From: Apiosordaria backusii
Taxonomy: Eukaryota; Ascomycota; Sordariomycetes; Sordariales; Lasiosphaeriaceae
Direction: 5' to 3'
DNA: 64,000 bases
Assembly (NCBI GenBank): GCA_030549205.1
Contig: JAUKTV010000001.1
Location: 868,001 to 932,000 of the forward strand
Part shown: in pieces, positions 35,459-45,075 of the stretch
How positions within the stretch are numbered: position 1 is the first letter of the stretch
How the letters are laid out: each line of letters starts with the position of its first letter
The notes under the pieces: generated by a model
What the model was told of the DNA's origin: nothing
The model's input: the letters and a program-made list of their open reading frames with translations, nothing else
Database searches by the model: none
Program-made: the position numbers and the translations under genes

Positions 35459-36044
35459 TTTGGGCGGTATTGAAAGTGTTGTTGTTTGGTTGGGGAGGGA
35501 ACAACGAACGGGGGGGTGGGAGTTTTGGTGAGAGGGGTTGGAAGTACGTTTGTTCGATAATGGTTCGGAGAGATGATGAGAGGTATGGATAGGAGCTCTC
35601 GGCTTGCCTGGCTTGTGCTCTTGGTTGGAGCTTTCTCGGTTCGGCTGTCCGCTGCGAGCTGTTTGCTGTTCTCTGTTCACGCAGTGCAGGTGCACACACT
35701 GATGACGAAAAGTGGGTCGAATTGCCGGAGCTTCGTAGTGGCCATTGGCTGATTGGATGCCTGAGGCAAGCCACATGTTCTTAACTGCTTGTTCTTTTCA
35801 CAGTGTGGGCTCGCCTGAACTATGCAGGGTTATGGGTGGGAATGGGATTTCTTGGCGGAAACAAACCCGCCAAGGTAAACCTCGAAGTTCCCGAAGCTGC
35901 TCCCCCCATAACCAGAGAATACCCGAAGAACTCCAAACGTCGTCGTCCACAGTCACACACCCTTATCCCACGAGGAGCATCCCCACTCAATCATATCAAA
36001 ATGTTTGCTACGCGCTCTCTGCGCATGTTCCGGGCCACCCCCGC
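35459..36044. promoter_or_regulatory. Bidirectional promoter, COX12 / MLRQ-type gene
   Basis: About 590 bp shared by two small mitochondrial-protein genes. Two inverted CCAAT boxes (ATTGG) lie at 35744-35748 and 35752-35756. The CCAAT-binding HAP complex controls respiratory genes in fungi, so these are plausible shared elements; function is inferred. Confidence 0.5.
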
Positions 36045-36513
36045 ATGATGCGGCCCATTCCCGTAAGTGCAAGCTTATGAGCCAGATTTTGTGTTTGTCG
36101 ATTGCGTCAGAGCTAACGGTTTGGCGTTTATAGAAGGAGGAGCAGGCTGGTATGTGATGCCATTGCGAACCCCGAGCTTTCCGACACGGAGGATGATGGA
36201 TACCGTAGGAGGAGGACTTGACGATGCTGACACGAATTGAACGATATGCAGCCCACACTGTCTCCCAGCGCCTCAGAGGACGCCTTAAGAACATCCCCCC
36301 CGAGCTGGTTCCCCTTGGTGAGCAGCCTTCGAAACCCACCCTCGGCCCGTACAAAACAAAATACTCATGGAAACCACAGGTGTCGTCGTTGCCTTTGCCC
36401 TTGGCGCCGCCTGCTACTCAATCACCCGCCACTTGGTCGTTGACAAGACCATCCGTCTCAAGAGACAAAATCGCGCTGCCGATGCCCACGCCTCTGCCGG
36501 CGAGCACCACTAA
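36045..36513 (+). CDS. MLRQ/B12D-like small mitochondrial membrane protein
   Basis: Exons 36045-36062, 36134-36149, 36252-36317 and 36380-36513 give 77 residues from the in-frame ATG at 36045. One predicted membrane helix (VVVAFALGAACYSITRHLVV) follows IPPELVPLG, and a basic/His-rich tail ends the protein; this pattern fits the NADH-ubiquinone reductase MLRQ/B12D family, related to NDUFA4, now placed in complex IV. Exon 2 is only 16 nt. An upstream ATG at 36001 encodes MFATRSLRMFRATPA, a good mitochondrial presequence, but in another frame that stops at 36046; one extra base near 36041-36044 would join it to MMRPIP and give 92 residues. So either the N-terminus is short or one base is missing. 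Family assignment is moderate. Confidence 0.6.
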
Positions 36514-36852
36514 GTTAGGCCAGAGATCGGGAACTAGAGCAGGAGGACTTGTTTTTTATTTTCTAGCCTTGGGAGAGTGCGGAACGCCCTTTGCACATGA
36601 TGGACAGAATGAGTCGGGTTGGATGGGTAAATCGAGGTCTGATTCAACGGGTAGCATTCCCCTCTCTCAATGTGTCCTAACACGTGTGAAACAACCAAGA
36701 CAACATGGCATTATTTTCTTTTTCCTTGAACTAACAAAAGACCGTCTTCCTAACGCCGTAGCTATGCAACTTTCTCCTTGGGCTGCAATGACAGTATCGA
36801 TCCCTCGATATCCTCGGTGAATATACAAGCATAATTCAATAGTAATTAGTTT
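36514..36852. other. Convergent 3' flanks
   Basis: About 340 bp between the MLRQ-type gene and the minus-strand RRM gene. No feature recognised. Confidence 0.5.
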
Positions 36853-37434
36853 TCATTCTGGCTTGGGGCCAGCAACATCCAGCCCCTCCAGTCCCTGCAT
36901 TGGATCATCCGCCCTATTCTGAGCTTGCTCGGACGCCAGCTTATCCTCCTCACTGACAGCGTTTTCAGCCAGCCATCCTTCCTGATTCGTTGTTAGCATT
37001 ACCGTGACAACTTAAAAGATCATTGAACAAGAACTCACCTGCTCCCAAACAGCAGTCTTACTCCCCAGACCCCCCGCCTGCGCGCTCTTTGGTATCTTGG
37101 CCGCATTGACCTTGATGGTCCGTCCAAAAATCTCGGCTTGGTCCATGTTGTCTATCGCTTCCTTTGCGTCGGCTTCATCCTCAAATTCGACGTAGGCGAA
37201 GCCGCGGTGGGTTGATTGTTGCTGTTGATTTTGCTGTTGGGCATTGCCGAGGAAGTCAATATTGGACTTGTCGGCGCCGTTTGGACCGTTGGGTCCGCGG
37301 CCGTCGTTTTTGGGGAGGGAAATATCTGCTATTTCGCCAAAGGGGAGGAAAGCTTCTTGGATGGTTTGGAGGGTTGCTTGCGGGGGGAGGTTGCCGACGT
37401 AGACTGTGGCTTTCCAGCGGGTTGCGTCTGACAT
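36853..37434 (-). CDS. Single-RRM RNA-binding protein (PPIE/CYP33-type RRM)
   Basis: Exons 37434-37039 and 36981-36853 give 174 residues. The RRM covers about residues 8-112: RNP2 is VYVGNL and RNP1 is HRGFAYVEF, followed by the ADAKEAIDNMDQAEIFGRTI block. A Gln/Asn-rich insert of about 30 residues separates beta 2 from RNP1. The RRM resembles that of the nuclear cyclophilin PPIE/CYP33, but there is no cyclophilin domain here; the C-terminus is short and acidic. It likely binds RNA in the nucleus, perhaps with the spliceosome; that is inference. The 57-nt intron sits after the RRM. It is divergent from SEC31. Confidence 0.8.
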
Positions 37435-38253
37435 GTTGAGAGTGAAAGGGTGTAAGTGATAGTGAAAGGGGGCACTATGGTCGACTGGCGCCGTGATGCT
37501 ATGCTGATCTTGCGGGAAGGTGTCTTCCCTGGTATGCTCGTTTTATGAGATTACTCTTTGATTCAATCGACAGAAACGCCACCAGATATGCATTCAGGGT
37601 CCTCGTTTCGTGGCAGTGAGTTGAGATGTTGGGTTGATAGAGAGGCTAAAATCACATGGAGTGAAGAATGCCTGGATGCAGGCTGCAGTGATGCCCCGCC
37701 AGAGCTTCGGGTTGCTTGCTCAGGAACCCAAGCTCATGGTTGGAGTAAATATTTGTCAGTTTGACTGGACAGGATGTACAGCCATTTAATTAATTTCGAT
37801 CTGATCTACCTATATTAACGAACACCTACATACACAATATTGATTTCTGTGTAACTCACAAGAATGGAATCCTTTGTGCCCTTGCTTGAGGTCAGAGTGA
37901 AACAAGGGTTAGGGTACATTTTCGAGACACATTTCCTTCCCCACCTTGAAAGGCACAGCTGCCAAAAACTGGGGGCGGCATCACCCCCTGTGGGCGCAAT
38001 GTTAGTGGCGCCCTGGCTTGCAATCTGGCAACTCGCCCAGCCAGGATTCCCACCTTAACTTACCAAACCACCACCTCACATCGTCTGCCCTCACGGCCCG
38101 ACAGCTCTCTGGAGTAGAGCTTCTGGTGTTTCTTTAAGCGTCTAAAGTCAATTGCCATTTCCCGTTTTGTTTTAATTCTGACAACGATAATCACCCGAGA
38201 CCCCTCTACCGTAGCTCGTAACACGCCGTCATCCGATCCCACCGCCCACCGTC
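37435..38253. promoter_or_regulatory. Divergent promoter, RRM gene / SEC31
   Basis: About 820 bp between divergent starts. The last 200 bp before 38254 are the SEC31 5' leader. No specific site assigned. Confidence 0.4.
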
Positions 38254-41200
38254 ATGGTCCGCCTGAGAGAGATCCCGCGGACCGGGGCCTTTGCCTGGTC
38301 ACCCGGTCCTAATGCCTTCGTCGTCACCGGCACACGCTCCGGCGCAGTTGATGCCGACTTCTCGGACGAGACCAAGCTTGAGCTCTGGGACCTGAACCTC
38401 GATTCCCAAGAACAGGGGCTCGAGCTCCAGCCGATAGCCACCATCAGCACAGAGTCCAGGTATTCATGATAGCGCACCACCTTGGAGCTACCTGACCAGA
38501 CAAACTGACGGGACGGAACCGCAGATTCTACGATATAGCATGGGGTGCCCCAAGTGACGACTTTCCGCTGGGCGTCGTTGCCGGCGCAATGGAGGATGGG
38601 TCCTTGCAGCTGTGGGATGCCCAAAAGCTCAAGGCCAGCGAAGATGCCCTCATCTCACGCACAGCGAAGCACACCGGCCCTATCAAGTCACTCCAGTTCA
38701 ACCCCCTGAGACCACACGTTCTCGCCACCGCTGGCGCAAAGGGCGAGCTCTTCGTCTGGGACATTAATGACACCTCGACCGCCTGCCGTCTCGGGACCGC
38801 TGCCGCCCATGATATCGAGTGTGTGGCTTGGAACAGGAAGGTTTCCAACATTTTGGCAACCGGAAGTGCTGGAGGTTTCGTTACCGTCTGGGATCTAAAG
38901 ACAACGAAGGCCTCTCTGACCTTGAACAACAACCGCAAGCCCGTCAGTGCGATCGCTTGGGACCCAAATAACTCGACCAGCCTCCTTACTGCGACCTCGG
39001 ACGACAACACCCCAGTTATTCTGCTTTGGAATCTGAGAAACTCTCAAGCGCCCGAGAAGACTCTCCAGGGCCATGACCAGGGTATCCTGTCCCTGTCTTG
39101 GTGCCAGCAGGACCCCGGTCTGTTGATTTCTTGCGGCAAGGACAACAGATCATTGGTATGGAATCCGCAGACGGGAGAGCGATATGGCGAGTTCCCCGAG
39201 GCGACCAACTGGGCTTTCTCGACGCGTTTCAACCCAGCCAATCCGAATCTGACGGCCATTGCGTCGTTTGATGGCAAGATCACCATTCACACCCTCCAGA
39301 ACACGAACCCCTCTGCGGTCCCAGCGGCTCAGAACAACCTAGATGACGACGACTTCTTTTCCAAGGCCCCAACTCAACTTCAGACCACCTCTTTCTCTCT
39401 TCCCAGGGCTCCCAGCTGGTTTGAGCGCCCCGTCAGCGTGTCGTTTGGTTATGGTGGCAAGCTTGTCATTCTCCGCAAGAATGATACCCCTGCTGGTCAG
39501 CCCAGGTCATCCAAGATTCAGATTGTTGGATTCTCGGTAGACTCGGACATTGGATCTGCCACGGAGAAGTTCGAAGAGGCCTTTAAGAATGGAGATATTG
39601 CTGGTATCTGCGAGTCTCAAATTGAATCTGCCAAGACGGAGGAAGAAAAGGCTGAGTGGGAAGTCCTCAAGACGCTGAGCGATTCCGATGGCCGGACTAA
39701 GATTGTCGAGTATCTTGGTTACTCTAAGGAGGACGAGGAAGAGTCCAATGGTGCCGAGGAAAACGAGACTGCTGAGGCTTCCGAGACGAAGGAGGAGACC
39801 GAAGAGACTGGACTGGCTCCTCCACAAGCCAACGGGGAGGGCGCTGGCAAGAAGAAGCACAAGCGTGTGACAAGCATGTGGGCTGATGTTGATGAGGGTG
39901 AGGACTTCTTGTCGGATTTGGCTGCCACCAAGGGCGCCAAGACAGACAACCCGTTCCACCTCCTGAGCGAGGGCAACACCCACCTCGAGGACCAGATTAC
40001 CAAGGCTGTTATCCTCGGAAAATTCGAAAAGGCCGTCAACATCTGCTTGAAGGAAAACAGAATTGCAGATGCCTTTATCCTCGCTAACTGCGGTGGAAAG
40101 GATCTTGTGGAAAAGGTCCAAACCGCCTATCTTGCGCAAAAGAAGGGTTCCCCGAGCTATCTGCGTGTTATCAACTCGATCATTGGGAAGAACCTCTGGG
40201 ATGTCGTCTACAATGCTGATCTCGCTAACTGGAGGGAGACTATGGTCACGCTCTGCACCTTTGCCGATCCTTCCGAGTTCCCAGATCTTTGTGAGGCTCT
40301 TGGAGACCGTATCTACGAATCTGGGTTGCGAAATGATGCTTCTTTCTGCTACCTTGTTGGCTCCAAGCTGGAGAAGGTGGTGGATATCTGGATCGCTCAA
40401 CTGCAGGAGGCCGAAGAGGCTGGGCTGAAGGATTCTCCTAATGATTCGACCTTCTCTGTTCACGCCAGATCGTTGCAGCAGTTTATCGAGAAGGTTACTG
40501 TATTCCGTGCGGTAACCAAGTTCACCGATGACGAAAAGAACCTCACCAGCGGCTGGAAACTTGAGTCCCTGTACAAGAAGTATACCGAGTATGCCGACAT
40601 TGCCGCTGCCCATGGCCAGTTGACAATTGCTCAAAAGTATCTCGATCTTTTGCCCGACGAATTCCCTGCTGCGGAGGTTGCGAGAAACCGTGTCAAGCTT
40701 GCTACTCAGAAGACTGCCCCCCAGGCCCCTGCTGCTGCTTCTCGGGCTCCCACCTCTCGTGCGGCTTCTCGCGCACCCGCACCCCTGGGTTATCAACAGG
40801 CCGCTCCTGTTGCCCCGGTGGCCGGTGCAGCCGCCAACCCATATGCTCCTCCTGTTCAAGCTCAACAGCGCGCTGCGGCTCAAAACCCCTATGCGCCCAC
40901 CACTACATCACAGTATGCCCCTCCAGGCCCTTCCCCATATGCTCCCCAAGGTCAGGGATACGCGCCTTCTCCTCCTGTAGGCGGCGGCTATGCACCTCCC
41001 GTCCAGTCCTTTACCCAGACTGGTCCCCCGCCCAGAAACACTGGCCCACCACCCCAAATCAAGAAAGATGTTGGTGCCTGGAATGATCTTCCCGAGTCCA
41101 TGGCGGCGAAGAAAGCTCCCCCTCGTAGGTCCACCCCGAGTGTTGCCCCGATTAGCTCACCCTTTGGTGGACCAGGAGGCCTTGCCAGTCCTCCTCCTGT

Positions 41201-42169
41201 TGGCCCTACCAGCGAGGTGCACCAACACCGCCACCTCCTCCTCCCAAGGGATCCGCGCCTCCTCGCAACACCGCATCTCCCTTGACTGGGCCGCCACATG
41301 TTGGTCAACAGCTGCCGTTTAGGCCGGGGTCGGCCTCTTCGCATGCGTCCACCAACCCGTATGCTCCCCCACCGACTCAGGTGGCGCCTCCACTGCCATC
41401 ACCCATGGCTGTTCCCCGGACAGCATCACCATACAACCCTCCTCCTGCTGGTGCCCCGCCCCCAAGCAGATACGCCCCGGCACCGGCGCCGCAGACTTAT
41501 AGCCAGCCACCAGCATCCGCCCCGCATGCTCCTCCTCCGTCCAACCCGTATGCCCCTGCACCCGTCGCTCACCAGTCAGCGCCACCTCCGGGCCAGTACG
41601 CACCTCCTCCTCCCCAAGGTGGCCGGCCACCAGTTGGACCTCCACCCAGCGCCGGCCCCCCTCGGGCTGCGGTAGGCCCTCCTCCGGCAGGTGGCCCGCC
41701 CCGTGGGTCTCCTGCTCCGGCGGCGGCTGCCCCGCCGCCACCAGCGGCCAAGCCCAGACACCCTGCCGGTGACCGGTCTCACATTCCGCCCAGCGCACAG
41801 CAGCTGGTGGATGTCTTCACCCAAGACATGCAGAGGGTGGCGGCCAAGGCTCCTGCTTCGTTTGCGCCGCAAGTTAAGGACACACAAAAGCGTCTGGGTC
41901 TGCTGTTTGACCATCTCAACAACGAGGAGCTCGTCCAGCCGGATACCATTGCGCAGCTGGCGCAGTTGGCGGATGCTCTTGCCAGCAAGAACTACGATGC
42001 GGCTAGCAAGATCCAGGTGGATATCCAGAGGGAGAAGACTGATCAGTGTGGACAGTGGATGGTGAGTATTTTTTTTTGTGTAATAATCATTATTATGAAA
42101 TCGATTGCTAACTGCATGTTACAGGTTGGTGTGAAGCGGTTGATTAGCATGAGCAAGGCAACTCCCTGA
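38254..42169 (+). CDS. SEC31: COPII coat subunit Sec31, apparent one-base frameshift
   Basis: Exons 38254-38459, 38525-42061 and 42125-42169. Sec31 and Sec13 form the outer COPII coat on ER exit sites. The N-terminal half is the WD40 propeller (starting [18 protein letters not shown]), then the alpha-solenoid dimerisation region (about residues 330-720), a Pro/Ala/Tyr-rich linker that in other fungi binds Sec23, and a C-terminal helical domain ([17 protein letters not shown], then [19 protein letters not shown]). The main exon changes frame near 41200-41212: the WD40/solenoid frame runs to VGPT and the Pro-rich frame resumes at RGAPTPPP. There is no GT/AG pair to make an intron of the right phase, so one base seems missing. 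With it, the protein has 1262 residues, normal for fungal Sec31. As written, the protein would end at 41285. Confidence 0.9.
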
Positions 42170-42626
42170 GTGTAAGTGGAGGGTGATATTTATAAAAAAG
42201 CAGGAGCTTGGGTGGTTTTGTGATCGGTAGAGTTTGGTAGTAAAATATAGCTTGTCAAGTTGTTCGTGATTTCGTTTTCTTCCAGAGTAAAATGAGTTGT
42301 GCTTAATGAGTACCGGATGTTCATCTGAATGTATACCTAGTAATTGTAAGTTTCAGTAAGTTCGTTTTGGCGGCTGTCTTGTAACTGTGTAAGTGCTCGA
42401 GTTGGACAGTGGCAACTGCTGCTTTTGCCTATCCCGAAACTTGACCCCGCAATTTATTAGCAATGTGAACCACACTCACTCACCCACTTCTACGGTTCTT
42501 ACACCTTCTACGTATAACTCACCCTCAACTCACATCCTTCAACATCAACAACTTTACAACATTTGCACTTATCTGTCTCATTACCATACCAGTGTACTGA
42601 AAGGAACAAATCACTAAAGAGAGAAA
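42170..42626. other. Intergenic, SEC31 to PITH gene
   Basis: SEC31 3' flank and the promoter/leader of the PITH-domain gene on the same strand. Confidence 0.5.
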
Positions 42627-43595
42627 ATGTCCCACCACTGCCACGACGAACACCACGGTCACGACCATTCTGGCCACGGGCATGATCATGCAGGGGGAGA
42701 GCACGATCATTCAGACGACATCACCCCCGCGCTGCAGTTCTCGCTGTACCAGCACATTGAGTTTGACGCTGTGACGACGCTGAACGAGGCGAGGTACGGC
42801 TCCGGGAGGGAGGTGCTGAGGAAGACGTGGGCGGAACGGTTGGAGGCGGAGCCAGAGGTCGAGAGCGATGCTGATGAGCAGTTGTTGGTTAATATACCGT
42901 ATGTATACTCCCTCCTCAAGATGTGTTGGAAGGGGGGAGGATTGGGGGGTGGGCGTTGGGGGGAGGGGGTTGGATATTGGGGGGTTGGATATTGGGGGGT
43001 TGGATATTGGGGTTGACTGAAAGGGGCTGGACATTGGGGAGGAAATGGGGTCGACTGGAAAGGCATTGGGCATCTTTTGAGGGGGTCGATACTGACTGAT
43101 ATGGGCATAGATTCACCGGCCAGGTCAAACTGCATTCTATTCTCCTGCGAACATCAGACAGCGACTCGGCGCCCAAAACCCTCAAGGTGATCATCAACAG
43201 AGACGACGTCGACTTTGGGGTCGCGGAGGAGGTGCAAGGGACGCAGGAGTTTGAGCTGTCGCAGACGTCTGAGGTGCAGGAGATTGCTGTGGTAAGTCAC
43301 TCCTTCCCGTACTGATATATATAACATGGCAAAAATATTGATGACATGGCGGGGGGGAATAAAACAGCGAAGAGCCCGCTTCAACGCCGTCCGCCGCATC
43401 TCTCTGTTTTTCCCAGACAACTTTGGCGACGGGGACGAGGACGTCACGAGGATAAGTTATATCGGTTTCAAAGGGGAGTGGATGCAGCTGGGACGGGCGC
43501 CGAGTAATATCTTGTATGAGGCTGCGGCGAACCCGAGCGATCACAAGGTGAAGGGGGTGGGGGTTAATCAGATGGGGAGTAATGTGGGACAGTAG
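42627..43595 (+). CDS. PITH-domain protein (PITHD1-like)
   Basis: Exons 42627-42898, 43111-43291 and 43368-43595 give 226 residues. After a His/Asp-rich N-terminus (CHDEHHGHDHSGHGHDH, which could bind metal) comes the PITH domain: LYQHIEFDAVTTLNE, LLVNIPFTGQVKLHSILLR, and RRISLFFPDNFGDGDEDVT then YIGFKGEW. PITH domains bind the proteasome in thioredoxin-like proteins; stand-alone members are PITHD1 in animals and C3HC4-less forms in fungi. Role: probable proteasome-associated factor, by family only. Intron 1 is 212 nt and carries a tandem repeat, unlike the shorter introns here. Confidence 0.88.
42972..43014 (+). repeat. 15-nt tandem repeat inside an intron
   Basis: About 2.9 copies of GGATATTGGGGGGTT in intron 1 of the PITH-domain gene. 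G-runs could form quadruplexes in the pre-mRNA. Confidence 0.9.
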
Positions 43596-43705
43596 TAGTC
43601 ACTTTTTTCATCAGTCATGATCAAACATCCATTGTTGAAACAAATGGATGGAAAGAGAAATAGGTGGTTGATTTTTTTGATAGACGAAGAGGGAAAAAAA
43701 AAAAA

Positions 43706-44634
43706 CTACATGAAATCATCCTCCCAGTCTGACCCCCTGTCCTGGTTGCTGGACTGGGCCATGTTCTCCTCGGTGAAGATGTCGTCGTAGGCGTGGTCTT
43801 TTTGGTGTTTTTTCTCCTGGCGCTCTTTGGCGATGCGGGCTTCTTCTTTTTTCTACAAACTCGCTCACATCAGATCACTGCCCCCTCAAAAGGGAGAGGG
43901 GGGAAACATACCCTAGCCATAAAAGCATTGTGATCCCTCTTCCTCAGCTCCTTGAGTCGATCTTCTTTCTCCTGGCGCAGGTCGGGGTGCTTCTCGACTT
44001 TGGTCTTGTTCAGCCGGTTGACGATGGGGTTTTCCCGCTGGGCGATGAGGATCCGCTTGACCTTTTTTTGGTCCTTGAACGACACCTGGCCGACGGCCAT
44101 GGAGCCGTCTTTTTTCAGGTTAGACCAGGGGGTGTAGATGATGGTGATGTTGTCCTTTTTGTTGCCCTCGATCGAGTTGGCCTTTGTGAGCTGGCCGAGG
44201 TCGGTGAGGAGGGGTTCCGGGATGGCGTCCCAGGTTTCGCCTTCGCGGAGGCGGAGGTAGATGTGGGCTGAGGAGAGCTTGTCTACGTGGAACTGCTCAC
44301 AAGTGGTCAGTGAGTTTTAAGGGGAGGGGTAAAAGGGGGGAAATGATTTGAGGTGAACATACCCTGTGAGAGAAGGTATCAGTGGGTGAACAAGTGAGAT
44401 CAAAAAGTCTTGGCTGGGATTTTGGGAGGTGGTGGTAGATGAGACTTACCAGACATCTTCCTCCCAGCCGTGCGCGATCAGCTCTTCGTCTGTGTAGATG
44501 TTAGCTTTCTGGATTTATTTCATGAATAGGTAGATAAAAATGAAGGGGGGGGGGGGCTCACTCTCGAACTTGTCCTTGCCGACATAAATGTACGCCGGTG
44601 GGTCAACCACGGTAGATGTGTAGTAGAAGACCAT
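43706..44634 (-). CDS. CCDC25/NFACT-R family protein with a 1-nt exon
   Basis: Five exons are needed: 44634-44562, 44489-44450, 44363 (one nucleotide), 44292-43912 and 43852-43706, together 213 residues. The protein follows CCDC25 (yeast Jlp2) throughout: MVFYYTSTVVDPPAYIYVGK, NEELIAHGWEEDVW, FHVDKLSSAHIYLRLREGE, NSIEGNKKDNITIIYTPWSN and a Lys/Glu-rich coiled coil, with an acidic end. This family carries an NFACT-R (DUF814) domain and may bind nucleic acid or the ribosome; in humans CCDC25 senses extracellular DNA. The codon for W in VWFHVD is split TG/G/TTC: exon 2 ends in TG, the 86-nt intron ends CTCTCACAG, one G follows, then a second intron with donor GTATGT and acceptor GAGCAG (70 nt) precedes TTC. 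Without the single-G exon the frame breaks. Confidence 0.85.
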
Positions 44635-45075
44635 TTTCACTCAAGTTTGGGGATAATTTATCTAGAAAATGAGTGATATGTTTGTGGCTGTAAGATTCTT
44701 GAGCTTGCTGCTGAGTGTTGCGCAGAGAAGAGTGAGAGTGAGTTCCAGACCACCAATCAATGAGAGACTGGCAACCAGCTTAAGTTAAAGGAGGGTCTCA
44801 CTTATGTAAGGGTTAGGGTTAAACACTCATCATCCCACCTTAGCAAATCGGTTTATCGGAGCCAAACCCCAGCTCCAAATTTCTCTGCCGCGACCGATTG
44901 ACCTTACGGGAAGAAGCCAACTCGCGACCTCGCTGTCGTCGCCATCGCCACCATTTTTCGTAGGGGTCGACCCATAACCCTGTTTAGAAACCAATGCCAT
45001 AACCCGACGACACTTCGAGACAACCAATTGACCGAGTCTGACACCCTACACTGAGAGGGAAACATCACCACAAAA
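44635..45075. promoter_or_regulatory. Divergent promoter, CCDC25-type / MRPL9
   Basis: About 440 bp between divergent starts. TAAGGGTTAGGGTT at about 44807-44820 resembles a telomere-repeat (Tbf1-type) box; it is short and unproven. Confidence 0.4.

Noticed and set aside
39507..40883. 458-codon antisense frame inside SEC31
   Set aside because: Antisense shadow of a well-supported coding exon.
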